In this document: positions 7,607 through 15,394 of the stretch, piece by piece
Position numbering within the stretch: position 1 is the first letter of the stretch
Layout: every line of letters begins with the position of its first letter
Assembly (NCBI GenBank): GCA_019639195.1
Contig: JAHBSI010000007.1
Span: forward strand, 1-64,000
Source of the DNA: Acidobacteriota bacterium
GTDB lineage: Bacteria > Acidobacteriota > Blastocatellia > Pyrinomonadales > Pyrinomonadaceae
Reading direction: 5' to 3'
DNA: 64,000 nucleotides
Made by a program: the position numbers and the translations under genes
The notes under the pieces: model-generated
Databases searched by the model: none
What the model was told of the DNA's origin: nothing
Seen by the model: the letters and a program-made list of their open reading frames with translations, nothing else

Positions 7607-9232
7607 TCACGCCGCGTGAACGATCTTTACGAGTGCCGGCTGGCCAAAGAGCATTTGTTGGGACTGTTTGGCATTCATTTCGGCTTTAAGTTCGCACTCT
7701 CGACTCCGGACGGAATCCCACAATCTCTGTTTCTCTTGTCGTGTAAATCCCTTGGCTTCAGGATCGTTATATAGTGCGAACTTCAGAAACCTGAGCCGTC
7801 CCATTGATGCTTTCTCGACGGTCCTTATCCACTTTCTGGCTGCCGCACTAATTCGATTTGCAAGGCGAGCTTCCTGGGATTTTGCAACCGTGTTCAGCGC
7901 CGTAAACTCCTTGAGTGAGATCTCATGTCGCTCTTTGTAAGCAGCAAATCCTGTCTTTTTCAGTTCAGCGACTACGGCTGTATCTTCCGTTCCTCGAAGG
8001 CTCAAATAAAGATCCTGATAGGAGGCGTTACGGAGACTTCTGATATGGAAATCACCACGCATTTTTTGCCAAAGAACACGGCAAACTCCGGCCACGTACT
8101 GCATCTCGTCGTAATCGGGATTGATCTCGTTTTCCGTGACGTATTCGAAAGTTGAATTGCGGATAGAGCGTACCTTGCGGACAGTGCGAACAACTTGCCG
8201 GCAATAGATCTGCTCCAGTCTCAGTGTCAACCATTCCTCGAACTCGTTGTCTGAAAACGGACGAGTAGCGGCATCCGCCGAAAATCCAAACGAAAGCATT
8301 TCCGGTCTCGATTCGGCGATAAACTCCCGGGCTTTTCTGGCCTCCGAACCGCCCATCTGATGTCCGACAAACAGATGCGAAATGATCGAACTCAGGCCGC
8401 GAAGATCGGACGGCAAGTACGAGGCGTCAATCTCGCATTCGAAGTCGAAAGCAACTACGGAGCTTTGCCCACCGTTCATTCGTATGTTTACTGTTCCGTT
8501 CTCGTCATACTGTTCGAGACTCTCGAATGTAAGAAAGTCACGATCCACTTCTTCGATGGACTTGTCACCGTCGGAAAGGTAGTATTCCTCGAATTCGTCC
8601 GTGATCATTCGAGTGATCTTCTGACGCCCGATCCGACGCATCACCGAATCCATTTCTGCATCAAAATTCGGAGTCGGCTCAGGCAACGGCAAGCAAGATT
8701 TGGCAGCGTCGCGGCTTCGTCTTTTGTCAGCTCTTGTGAGCTTCATCAGGATCGGACGCGACTCAAAGACATCTAATTCTCGCGCGGATAGAGGGGCAGT
8801 CACAGCCGACATTTGCATTCCGAGCATTCCCATTTCTTTGAGAACTTCGGGGATGCCTCGACGCCTGATCTCGCCATAATAATGTGAAGCGATCTGCTGA
8901 AGTTCAAATTGTCCGGCGTCGGGACTTGCAACCGCCCTGACGCAGCGAACGAACTCAAGTGCATCTATCTCATCGCCAAGCACTTTTACCGCATATTCGA
9001 GGGAAAGTATCTTCACCTTATCGACCGGTTCGGCCTCAATCTCATCTGCAATCCTGACCACCACCTCACCAAGAATCGCAAACTCCTCAAGTTCCTGCCG
9101 ACGCAGCGGATTTCGCTGAAGATGCCGACACCAGTCCTGCATTGGTGAGCCGCTGTTAAGCGGTGTGAAAGCCAGAATCGGACTTTCCGGAGCGTATTGT
9201 TTTAGCATTTCTAGATTCATTTGTACTGCCAT
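7607..9232 (-). CDS. Hypothetical element protein, 541 aa
   Basis: Not recognised. It is a large soluble protein, acidic in the middle and basic near the C-terminus (KWIRTVEKASMGRLRFLK, EKQRLWDSVRSRECELK). No Walker, HUH, nuclease or HTH motif could be identified. The start at 9232 is chosen because GAGGTGAAT stands directly before this ATG; an ATG-type start 28 codons upstream would translate through the hairpin region. It is the last gene of the ssb2 operon, 149 bp after the preceding gene, with two long inverted repeats in that gap. A role in DNA handling is suggested only by its ssb neighbours. Confidence 0.65.
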   Translation of the reverse strand: MAVQMNLEMLKQYAPESPILAFTPLNSGSPMQDWCRHLQRNPLRRQELEEFAILGEVVVRIADEIEAEPVDKVKILSLEYAVKVLGDEIDALEFVRCVRAVASPDAGQFELQQIASHYYGEIRRRGIPEVLKEMGMLGMQMSAVTAPLSARELDVFESRPILMKLTRADKRRSRDAAKSCLPLPEPTPNFDAEMDSVMRRIGRQKITRMITDEFEEYYLSDGDKSIEEVDRDFLTFESLEQYDENGTVNIRMNGGQSSVVAFDFECEIDASYLPSDLRGLSSIISHLFVGHQMGGSEARKAREFIAESRPEMLSFGFSADAATRPFSDNEFEEWLTLRLEQIYCRQVVRTVRKVRSIRNSTFEYVTENEINPDYDEMQYVAGVCRVLWQKMRGDFHIRSLRNASYQDLYLSLRGTEDTAVVAELKKTGFAAYKERHEISLKEFTALNTVAKSQEARLANRISAAARKWIRTVEKASMGRLRFLKFALYNDPEAKGFTRQEKQRLWDSVRSRECELKAEMNAKQSQQMLFGQPALVKIVHAA

Positions 9233-9264
9233 ATTCACCTCGTAAATCCCGGACAAGAGCCGGA

Positions 9265-9293
9265 GAGAACACTTGTTTTTGGGCAGTGTTCTC
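9265..9293. repeat. 9-bp inverted repeat in leader of the 541-aa gene
   Basis: GAGAACACT/AGTGTTCTC, perfect arms with an 11-nt loop, 33 bp upstream of the ATG. An alternative pairing GGGCA (9281-9285)/TGCCC (9296-9300) overlaps it, so two exclusive folds are possible. Confidence 0.5.
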
Positions 9294-9297
9294 AATG

Positions 9298-9351
9298 CCC
9301 AAGTTGAAAAAAGCACAAGAATTCAGGCTCGAAAATCCCTTTCAACTTGGG
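9298..9351. repeat. 12-bp inverted repeat between the small protein and 541-aa genes
   Basis: CCCAAGTTGAAA (9298-9309) and TTTCAACTTGGG (9340-9351), perfect 12-bp arms separated by 30 bp. It lies in the 149-bp intercistronic gap of the ssb2 operon. It could be an attenuator, a processing site or a protein-binding dyad. Confidence 0.55.
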
Positions 9352-9381
9352 AATAAAGGCTTGTTAAGTAGAACGGAAGAA

Positions 9382-9771
9382 CTAGCCAATGGAGGCTTCC
9401 AAATCGGCTAATCGACGTTGAAGATATGCGAAAGTTTTGGGCGCCCTTCTATCAAGTTCGGCTCGTCCGGTTCCGAGACCATCTGCCGGAATGACGACAG
9501 TGATATTCTTATCGCTCACGGCGGTGAATACCGGAGACAACGCGGCTTCGATCGCGGACTTGTTGTGCTCAAATTCATCGTCGGTGAAGAACGCAGACTC
9601 CTCCCTGCTCGGCGTTTTCTTGGTTGGAACACCGACAGCATTTGGTTCACCGCGCATGGCAGCTGCCTGACCGCCGAAACCTCGTTGTTCGAGGTTGTCA
9701 CCAAACAAAACCAGCTTGTCCCGATTTGCCTTCACATATTCGCGAGTGATGTATTTCAATCGTTGGATCAT
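9382..9771 (-). CDS. Phage/plasmid-type conserved protein (DUF7831-like), 129 aa
   Basis: Small conserved protein with the phrases FGDNLEQRGFGGQAAAMRGEPNAVG and PTKKTPSREESAFF. I associate these with a family widespread in phages and plasmids (I believe DUF7831); its biochemical function is unknown to me. The Gly-rich GxGGQAxxMRGExNAxGxPTKK core suggests a ligand-binding loop. It follows ssb2 by 22 bp with an AGGCC-type ribosome site, so it is co-expressed with it. Confidence 0.72.
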   Translation of the reverse strand: MIQRLKYITREYVKANRDKLVLFGDNLEQRGFGGQAAAMRGEPNAVGVPTKKTPSREESAFFTDDEFEHNKSAIEAALSPVFTAVSDKNITVVIPADGLGTGRAELDRRAPKTFAYLQRRLADLEASIG

Positions 9772-9793
9772 AAGGCCTCCAAAAGAGTGGAAG

Positions 9794-10204
9794 CTAAAAG
9801 GCGGCTACTTGATCCGAAACTTCGCTGACAATTGACGCCGGAATGGGGCCACCGGAGTCCTCCGACCCGCTTTCCGCCCTCCGTGCTCTGGGAAGAAATT
9901 GAAATTCCTGAAGCACAATGTCCGCTCCGGCCTGCGGGGTGCCGTTTCGGTCGAGCCAGGGGTTGAAAGAAAGCGTTCCCACGACACAGAGCCGGGTCCC
10001 CTTATCGACGAATTTTGCGAGTGTCTGGGCTTGTTTCCCGAACGCAATTACGCGAAACCAATTGGTCTTTTCGACCCGCCCGTCATTTGTCTTGCGAACG
10101 GTGTTGGACGCCATTGAGAAACTGGCGATGAATGTCCCTTTGTCTGTTGTTCTGGTTTCCGGCGCTTTGCCAAGATTGCCAATTAAAGTGATGCTAGCTG
10201 ACAT
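9794..10204 (-). CDS. ssb: Single-stranded DNA-binding protein (second element copy), 136 aa
   Basis: A second SSB paralogue: ASITLIGNLGKAPETRTTDKGT start, KTNWFRVIAFGKQAQTLAKFV core and LSFNPWLDRNGTPQAGADIVLQ. The tail ends VSDQVAAF, lacking the acidic DDxxF tip of the first copy, which suggests it may not recruit the same SSB-binding partners. An AAAGGAGAAAATAACATG start is clear. First gene of a three-gene operon, 138 bp downstream of array B. Confidence 0.92.
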   Translation of the reverse strand: MSASITLIGNLGKAPETRTTDKGTFIASFSMASNTVRKTNDGRVEKTNWFRVIAFGKQAQTLAKFVDKGTRLCVVGTLSFNPWLDRNGTPQAGADIVLQEFQFLPRARRAESGSEDSGGPIPASIVSEVSDQVAAF

Positions 10205-10342
10205 GTTATTTTCTCCTTTGCGTTTATAATCTGTGATTCATCCACCAATGCTTGAAAGCCTTGATGAATTCACTTTCTATCAGCCGCTTTTATTTTTAGG
10301 TTCTTAGTTCACACTTTGTTTACTGGCAGTTGTGGGACAAGG

Positions 10343-10402
10343 TGGCGAAAAAAAGCACCACAGTGGTGCATTTTTTCGCCAAAGTGGATTATTTTTGCAC
10401 CA
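10343..10402. promoter_or_regulatory. Iterated operator array B: three TGG-N12-CCA boxes, 21-bp spacing
   Basis: Boxes at 10343-10360, 10364-10381 and 10385-10402, all TGG-N12-CCA with exactly 21-bp spacing and A/T-tract centres. At the junction of the first two boxes the sequence GCACCACAGTGGTGC is a perfect dyad. The array lies between the stop codon of the enhancer-binding protein gene (2 bp away) and the ssb2 gene (138 bp), so it is in the upstream region of ssb2. Confidence 0.75.
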
Positions 10403-10404
10403 CT

Positions 10405-11376
10405 TTAAGCTCTATAAGCGATTCGTTTGAGTTTTTTGATAAGCCCTGATCGGCTAATTCCGAGATCCTTGGCTGCTCTTGTTCTATTGTTGTTGTGGAC
10501 CGCCATGGCATTTTTCAGAAGATCGGTTTCGATCATCTCAAGGTAGTCATCAAGCTTTTTACCTTGGGGAAGGGTCTGGAAATGGCCGTTAGGCTTCTCA
10601 TCCAAGCTAGCTCCATTAACATTCGGGGCTTCGAGATGCTTTTGGATTATATCTCCTGTGAGTGGGATAGGAAGAAGCCAATTTCCTCGCTCATCTGCCT
10701 CAAAAAGGATTTCAAGACAAACCTCATCAATAAAAGACCGCAGTTCTCGGACATTTCCAAACCACGGCGAGCGTTCGAGCACTCGCAATGCCTTCTTTTC
10801 GGCAGTTATGATGGCCCCGGACTTTGCACAAAAGTCCTTAATGAACTGGTGTGCCAGCGGAACTATCTCCCCTATACGTTCCCTCAAAGGCATCAGTCGA
10901 ATTACGTGCGAAGTAATGCGGTATCTGAAGTCTTCGCGGAACACCGAGAGATTACGATGAGTGGCATAAATTATCCTGACATCTACATGTCTTGGACGGT
11001 TGCCGCCGACTCTCGTGATCGACTTTTCCTCAACGACCTTAAGCAGCTTTGCTTGTGTGCCGTTGTCGAGTTCGCCTATCTCGTCAAGGAACAGCGTACC
11101 GCCGGCGGCAGTCTCGAACTTGCCGATCTTTAACGCTGTAGCTCCTGTGAACGATCCTTTCTCATGTCCAAACAACTCACTTTCAATGATCGAGTCGGCC
11201 AATTCCGCACAATTAACTGAAACGAACGGATGTTTCCGACGCGGGCTTAGATCGTGTATCTGCTTTGCGGTATGGGTTTTGCCTGTACCTGTTTCACCTA
11301 GCAAACACAGGTCAAGAAAATCGAAACGTGCAAGTTGCTCGATATTTACATGATTACTTTGAAAGGTGTATAACAT
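10405..11376 (-). CDS. PspF-like sigma-54 enhancer-binding protein, 323 aa
   Basis: AAA+ activator that remodels the sigma-54 holoenzyme. Visible motifs are Walker A GETGTGKT (27-34), the sigma-54 contact loop GSFTGA (74-79; the common GAFTGA with A to S), a Walker [12 protein letters not shown] and arginine-finger region FREDFRYRI, followed by a C-terminal Fis-type HTH (about 275-321: [22 protein letters not shown]). No receiver, GAF or PAS domain precedes the AAA+ domain, as in PspF, so control must come from elsewhere or from expression. It is the obvious activator for the four -24/-12 promoters in the element. Divergent from the ECF sigma operon. Confidence 0.9.
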   Translation of the reverse strand: MLYTFQSNHVNIEQLARFDFLDLCLLGETGTGKTHTAKQIHDLSPRRKHPFVSVNCAELADSIIESELFGHEKGSFTGATALKIGKFETAAGGTLFLDEIGELDNGTQAKLLKVVEEKSITRVGGNRPRHVDVRIIYATHRNLSVFREDFRYRITSHVIRLMPLRERIGEIVPLAHQFIKDFCAKSGAIITAEKKALRVLERSPWFGNVRELRSFIDEVCLEILFEADERGNWLLPIPLTGDIIQKHLEAPNVNGASLDEKPNGHFQTLPQGKKLDDYLEMIETDLLKNAMAVHNNNRTRAAKDLGISRSGLIKKLKRIAYRA

Positions 11377-11483
11377 TTACAAATAGCGTATTGCAGATTC
11401 ATCATGGATCACCGGAGTTTCGACGGTTTTATCCTTAATTTGGGAACAAAACTCCACTCCGAATTTGACCTGTATTAATAAAA

Positions 11484-11504
11484 ACCTTTGGAAGTCGAAA
11501 AGGT
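11484..11504. promoter_or_regulatory. Inverted repeat in the divergent EBP / ECF-sigma intergenic region
   Basis: ACCTTT-N9-AAAGGT in the 196-bp region between the enhancer-binding protein gene and the ECF sigma operon, about 70 bp from the sigma start. A possible operator. Upstream of it GGGAACAAAACTCC carries a GAAC core like ECF -35 elements, but no convincing -10 was found. Confidence 0.35.
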
Positions 11505-11572
11505 TACATAACATCAACTTGCTGGGAGTACTTTTTTCGAGGTGGTAAAAAACACGTCGGAATATCCAAGAG

Positions 11573-12286
11573 GTGATGAAAAGGTCGTTTCTTCAAAAGC
11601 TACAGCCATTCCCCGGCAACGTCCCTTCGCCGGACGCTGAAGTTAAGCCCAAGCACTCAAACGAAGGATTTATACGCGAAGCCTTCAATCTCATAAAGCT
11701 TATTACAAGCGGACAAAGAACTTCCTTACCCGCGTCTGATATTCCCGACGTTGTTCAGGACACATCGCTGCGACTCTGGAAATGGCACATAAAGTTTCAA
11801 GAGCGAAGTAATGGGATGTCCCCGGATGAATGGCGTTCATTTACGGCAAGATCCACATACAACGAGATCAATCGCTCCAAGACTAAATTGTCCAGAATGA
11901 ACGAGGTTCCACTTGAGCTTGTCCATGAATTTGAGGCCAAAGCTCAGGATGCGGAGTCCGATCTTGAGATGAAAGAACTTGTTAGGAAAGTATGGCAAGG
12001 AATTTGCAATCTCAGTCTATATCAACGGCGAGCATTACTTTTACATTCAGCGGAAACTTTGATTTATCTGATGCAGTTTGGCATCAGCGAGAGTCGGATC
12101 GCTTCGGAGCTTTCATTCGATTTTGAGACATGGAAAGTCTTATCGACGCAAATGCCTCTGACGGACATGGAAATCGCGAAGCTGGTGAACGGGAATGGCA
12201 ACCCATCAGAAATCGAAACATCGGTGCGAAACATTAAAAAGGCAAGATACGACGCAAGAAAGAGACTTGAGAAGCTAAACAAATGA
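11573..12286 (+). CDS. ECF-type sigma-70 family factor, 237 aa
   Basis: Region 2 is visible at residues about 55-110 (DIPDVVQDTSLRLWKWHIKF, then FTARSTYNEINR). Region 4 is unusual: after LSLYQRRALLLHSAETLIYLM a longer C-terminal part (PLTDMEIAKLVNGNG ... ARKRLEKL) replaces the compact sigma-4 HTH. This longer layout occurs in some acidobacterial sigma factors. The stop overlaps the anti-sigma start by ATGA, giving translational coupling. By family logic it should autoregulate this operon and respond to the anti-sigma protein. First gene of a five-gene operon. Confidence 0.82.
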   Translation: MMKRSFLQKLQPFPGNVPSPDAEVKPKHSNEGFIREAFNLIKLITSGQRTSLPASDIPDVVQDTSLRLWKWHIKFQERSNGMSPDEWRSFTARSTYNEINRSKTKLSRMNEVPLELVHEFEAKAQDAESDLEMKELVRKVWQGICNLSLYQRRALLLHSAETLIYLMQFGISESRIASELSFDFETWKVLSTQMPLTDMEIAKLVNGNGNPSEIETSVRNIKKARYDARKRLEKLNK

Positions 12287-13221
12287 ACAGCGAGCATTTA
12301 CAAGTTTCACACATCACACTTTTTCGAAAGGGTTCACTTTCGAGAGAAGCACTGCGTCAAGCATCCCGTCATCTGTTGACATGTCGTGACTGCCGAGACC
12401 TTCTGCCCAAGCCATCACTAAAAGAATTTCTGAATTCCGTGTTTGTTGAACTGGACGACAGCGTCTTCACCGATGAAGCAGACGAAAACCTTGGAAAGAA
12501 GTTCTTTACATTCCTGAGTAGTTTCCGTCCCATGCTTCGGCCAGTATTCGCTGCCTTGCTGTTCATTGCAATAACAGGCGGCTTGTCACTATGGTTCCTC
12601 TCCAATCCAAACAATTCGACAAGTGCCAATCTGGTTGCATCGATCGACAGTAGCGAGTTGAATGGCCGAGACAGTATTCCGGGACTACCGCCGCTTGATA
12701 GTGATCAGCCCACTCACGCTCGTCCCCCTAATAGACCGAATAGATCGTCGGTATCGACAACCCAAAAACTGGAATCCAAAAGATCGATACCCAAGAGCGG
12801 CCGGTCGCAAAAATCCAAATTGAACACACCGGTGGAGTCCGAAACACGCAATCTCGATAATCCTTGCGGCTCTGTTGAGTCGCGCGGTCTTGACACTGTA
12901 GGGTTCGACGAGGGGGTGAAACTGATTTGGAGCAATGTCCCGAAAGCTGCTCGGTACGCCATCTATATTTCAGATCTCAACGAAAAGCTCGTCGATCATT
13001 TCGAGACCGAAACCGAAACCTCATACGTTTCGAAGGTCCGCTTTGAACAAGATGTAGTTTACAAATGGCGCCTTGTCGTGACTCTTCAATCGGGCGAAAC
13101 CATCTCAAGTGGATCTCAGCGTTTTTCGCTGAACGACAGCGGTGAAATTAATAGTGATAAAAGGAATCTTCGGCTTCAGAAGCGGAGTTCGCCAAACCTA
13201 AGGTGTACGGAGAAAAATTGA
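12283..13221 (+). CDS. Membrane anti-sigma factor with zinc-finger-like N-terminus, 312 aa
   Basis: Residues 1-45 carry an anti-sigma-type His/Cys pattern (HLLTCRDCRDLL), followed by one transmembrane helix (about 85-108, FAALLFIAITGGLSLWFL). The outer part is a Ser/Pro/Asn-rich linker and then a small beta domain (about 215-290) of the type VKLIWSNVPKAARYAIYI, which resembles fibronectin-like folds in other acidobacterial anti-sigma proteins. It should hold the ECF factor at the membrane and sense something outside. Start coupled to the sigma gene (ATGA); its TGA shares a base with the peptidase ATG. Confidence 0.78.
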   Translation: MNSEHLQVSHITLFRKGSLSREALRQASRHLLTCRDCRDLLPKPSLKEFLNSVFVELDDSVFTDEADENLGKKFFTFLSSFRPMLRPVFAALLFIAITGGLSLWFLSNPNNSTSANLVASIDSSELNGRDSIPGLPPLDSDQPTHARPPNRPNRSSVSTTQKLESKRSIPKSGRSQKSKLNTPVESETRNLDNPCGSVESRGLDTVGFDEGVKLIWSNVPKAARYAIYISDLNEKLVDHFETETETSYVSKVRFEQDVVYKWRLVVTLQSGETISSGSQRFSLNDSGEINSDKRNLRLQKRSSPNLRCTEKN

Positions 13222-15149
13222 TGAAGAATTTATCAGCACACAATCTAATTTACTATTTCGCACTGGTCATCCCCGTATTGGGCTCAGTTTCGATCTTTGC
13301 ACAATCAACTTCTGATGATTTTCCCATTCCGGCCAATATGAAGGTTGAAGGAATACCGCCTATAAAGAAGGATGAAGTCGAAAAGCTTTTCTTCGATCCG
13401 TCACAGATCAGGAACAATCTTATTTGGGATGTCAAAAGGACGGGCCGGGCAATACTCGTTACCGATGAAAAGTCATTCATTTATCGCGTCGCGTCGCCGA
13501 TGGCGAAGCCGGAGGTCATTATTGACAATAGGGTTCCGAATACCGTCAGAGGGAATCCAACTAACGCTACCTTTGCATTCACCGATGACAAAGCCGACGA
13601 GGACAACTATGAGCTTTATCTATGGACAGGCAAGGAAATCAAGAAATTGTCCTCTTTTACCGGCAAGGACGAGTCCGTCGAATCATTTATCTGGTCAAAA
13701 GACGGTAAGAGCATCTATTACACTCAGGTTGACTTCGACACTAAAACAACAAAGCTGTGCAGCCATGATCTTGTTTCTATCTCCTGCCTTCTGACCGACT
13801 TGAAAGGAATTTGGAACGTTCTAGACTCGGATCAAGACAAGATGCTGCTCAAATATTGGAAGGCCTCAAGCAATCAAAGCTTGTATGTGTATGACAACAC
13901 AAATAAGAAGACCATTCCGATAGAAGAAAAAGGAAATTCAAACAAAGGCTTTTTCGCACAGGGACGGGTCTTTTGGCTATCGGAGGGTTCGGATGAATGT
14001 GGTCAGGAGCGATGCCTGCTTTCGTTGGACATTAGGACCGGTACTAGAAAACGCATAACCTTGCCCGACGGTACGGCAAATCTTCAGGACGTTAAAGTAT
14101 CTCCTGATGGAAAGTCGTTCTTGATACAGGAAACAAAAGACGGGATCGACAACCTCAAAATCGCCAAATTGAAGAATGATCGGTTGGGCGAAGTGGCTTC
14201 ATCCTTTGTAAGAGGTTCATATGTGATCTGGGGAACAAGATGGCTGTCAAACCATGAAGTAGTTTACACAATTGAAAATGTTGGCAAACCTGCGTCGGTC
14301 GAGTCCTTTGATTTCTCAAAAAAGAAGCATACGTCATGGACCAAGGAGCGGGTTCCACCTCAAATTGACAATGCTGTACAACCACCTGAAGTGATCAAAT
14401 GGAAGTCCTTCGACGGCAAGACCATTTCAGGCTATGTAATACGCCCAAAATCAGAACAAATTAAGTCACCAGTCGTGATCTACGTTCATGGCGGACCACA
14501 GATCATTGATCGCCCGACATTCAATACCTCTGACATACGTCTAGCAACCTATCTGGGCATCACCACCATTCACACAAATATTCGCGGTTCGTCCGGATTC
14601 GGGATCGAGTTCATGGATGCCGATAACGGTGCAAAGCGCGCAGACGCCGTTAAAGATATCCGGACATTGATTGATTGGATCGAGAAACAGCCGGAACTGG
14701 ATGCCTCAAGGATCTTTATCCGGGGCGAAAGTTATGGCGGCCTTATCGCCCTAGCGACTGCACTTCAAGAGCCTAGGAGAATAAAGGCCGTGATTGCTGA
14801 ATATCCTTTGGTATCCGTCCGGGGATATCTTTCACAGAGTTTTATAGATGAATTCTCCATCAATGAATATGGAGACCCAAAAGACGAAAAGTTAATGAAA
14901 AGGCTCGACGAGCTTTCTCCGCTGAACAACACAGAAAAGTGGAATAAGACGCCGTTGTTTCTAACGCGAGGAAAGCTCGATCAGAGAGTCCCAGAAAGGG
15001 ACGTGCTCGGTCTCAAGGATCAGATCAAGAACACCGGGGCCGAGGTGTGGTTCATATACGCTAACGAAGCGGGACACGGCGTTGGAGGCCGTTACGTGAC
15101 TGCCGCGATGTATGAGTTTTTGAAAAAACAAATAGGGAGTAAAAAGTAA
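13221..15149 (+). CDS. Secreted S9 family (prolyl oligopeptidase-like) peptidase, 642 aa
   Basis: Signal peptide at 1-27 (LIYYFALVIPVLGSVSIFA), a beta-propeller region (about 60-400) with TolB-like repeats such as ESFIWSKDGKSIYYT and DVKVSPDGKSFLIQ, then a C-terminal alpha/beta hydrolase domain. The catalytic triad is visible: GESYGG (S504), D587 (GKLDQRV) and H619 (AGHGVGG). The ATG at 13221 is chosen because it shares its A with the anti-sigma stop and follows GGAG by 8 nt; a GTG 18 nt earlier is less likely. Placed in a sigma/anti-sigma operon with a secreted small peptide and a CHAT protein, it is the likely extracytoplasmic protease of the set. Confidence 0.88.
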   Translation: MKNLSAHNLIYYFALVIPVLGSVSIFAQSTSDDFPIPANMKVEGIPPIKKDEVEKLFFDPSQIRNNLIWDVKRTGRAILVTDEKSFIYRVASPMAKPEVIIDNRVPNTVRGNPTNATFAFTDDKADEDNYELYLWTGKEIKKLSSFTGKDESVESFIWSKDGKSIYYTQVDFDTKTTKLCSHDLVSISCLLTDLKGIWNVLDSDQDKMLLKYWKASSNQSLYVYDNTNKKTIPIEEKGNSNKGFFAQGRVFWLSEGSDECGQERCLLSLDIRTGTRKRITLPDGTANLQDVKVSPDGKSFLIQETKDGIDNLKIAKLKNDRLGEVASSFVRGSYVIWGTRWLSNHEVVYTIENVGKPASVESFDFSKKKHTSWTKERVPPQIDNAVQPPEVIKWKSFDGKTISGYVIRPKSEQIKSPVVIYVHGGPQIIDRPTFNTSDIRLATYLGITTIHTNIRGSSGFGIEFMDADNGAKRADAVKDIRTLIDWIEKQPELDASRIFIRGESYGGLIALATALQEPRRIKAVIAEYPLVSVRGYLSQSFIDEFSINEYGDPKDEKLMKRLDELSPLNNTEKWNKTPLFLTRGKLDQRVPERDVLGLKDQIKNTGAEVWFIYANEAGHGVGGRYVTAAMYEFLKKQIGSKK

Positions 15150-15388
15150 TGAAAACAATAAGAACAACTATATGCTCGTTGCTGCTTACGACTCTGCTGG
15201 CCGGCAACATCCTTGCCAACACCGGTATTGTTGCAGGCACCGCGGCTGTCACAAGCATCATTTCGGATCTGGTCGAAGAAGTACTTTTACTGCTTCGTGA
15301 TGGGGATTGCCCACCCAGGTTATGTACAACGTGTCATCCAAATGGGGTGATCGATGAAAACGGCAATTGCCGTCCCCGTGAGGAATGA
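15149..15388 (+). CDS. Small secreted Cys-rich peptide, 79 aa
   Basis: Not recognised. It has a clear Sec signal (basic start KTIRTT, hydrophobic CSLLLTTLLAGNIL, cleavage expected after about A23), a short helical segment (about 28-50) and a Cys-rich tail with C54, C59, C62 and C74 around Pro, Gly and Asn. The four Cys could form two disulphides or bind metal. Start and stop overlap its neighbours (TAATG with the peptidase), so it is made together with the S9 peptidase and CHAT protein. It could be a substrate, inhibitor or signal of the system; this is inference. Confidence 0.7.
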   Translation: MKTIRTTICSLLLTTLLAGNILANTGIVAGTAAVTSIISDLVEEVLLLLRDGDCPPRLCTTCHPNGVIDENGNCRPREE

Positions 15389-15394
15389 TAAAGA

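Noticed and set aside
7462..10402. TGG-N12-CCA boxes as sigma-54 -24/-12 promoters (TGG...TTGCACC)
   Set aside because: GG and GC are 9 nt apart instead of 10, both strands of the box look similar, and the boxes in arrays A and B would point away from the genes.
7462..10402. CRISPR array
   Set aside because: Units are 18 bp with 3-bp gaps, without spacers, and no cas genes are present.
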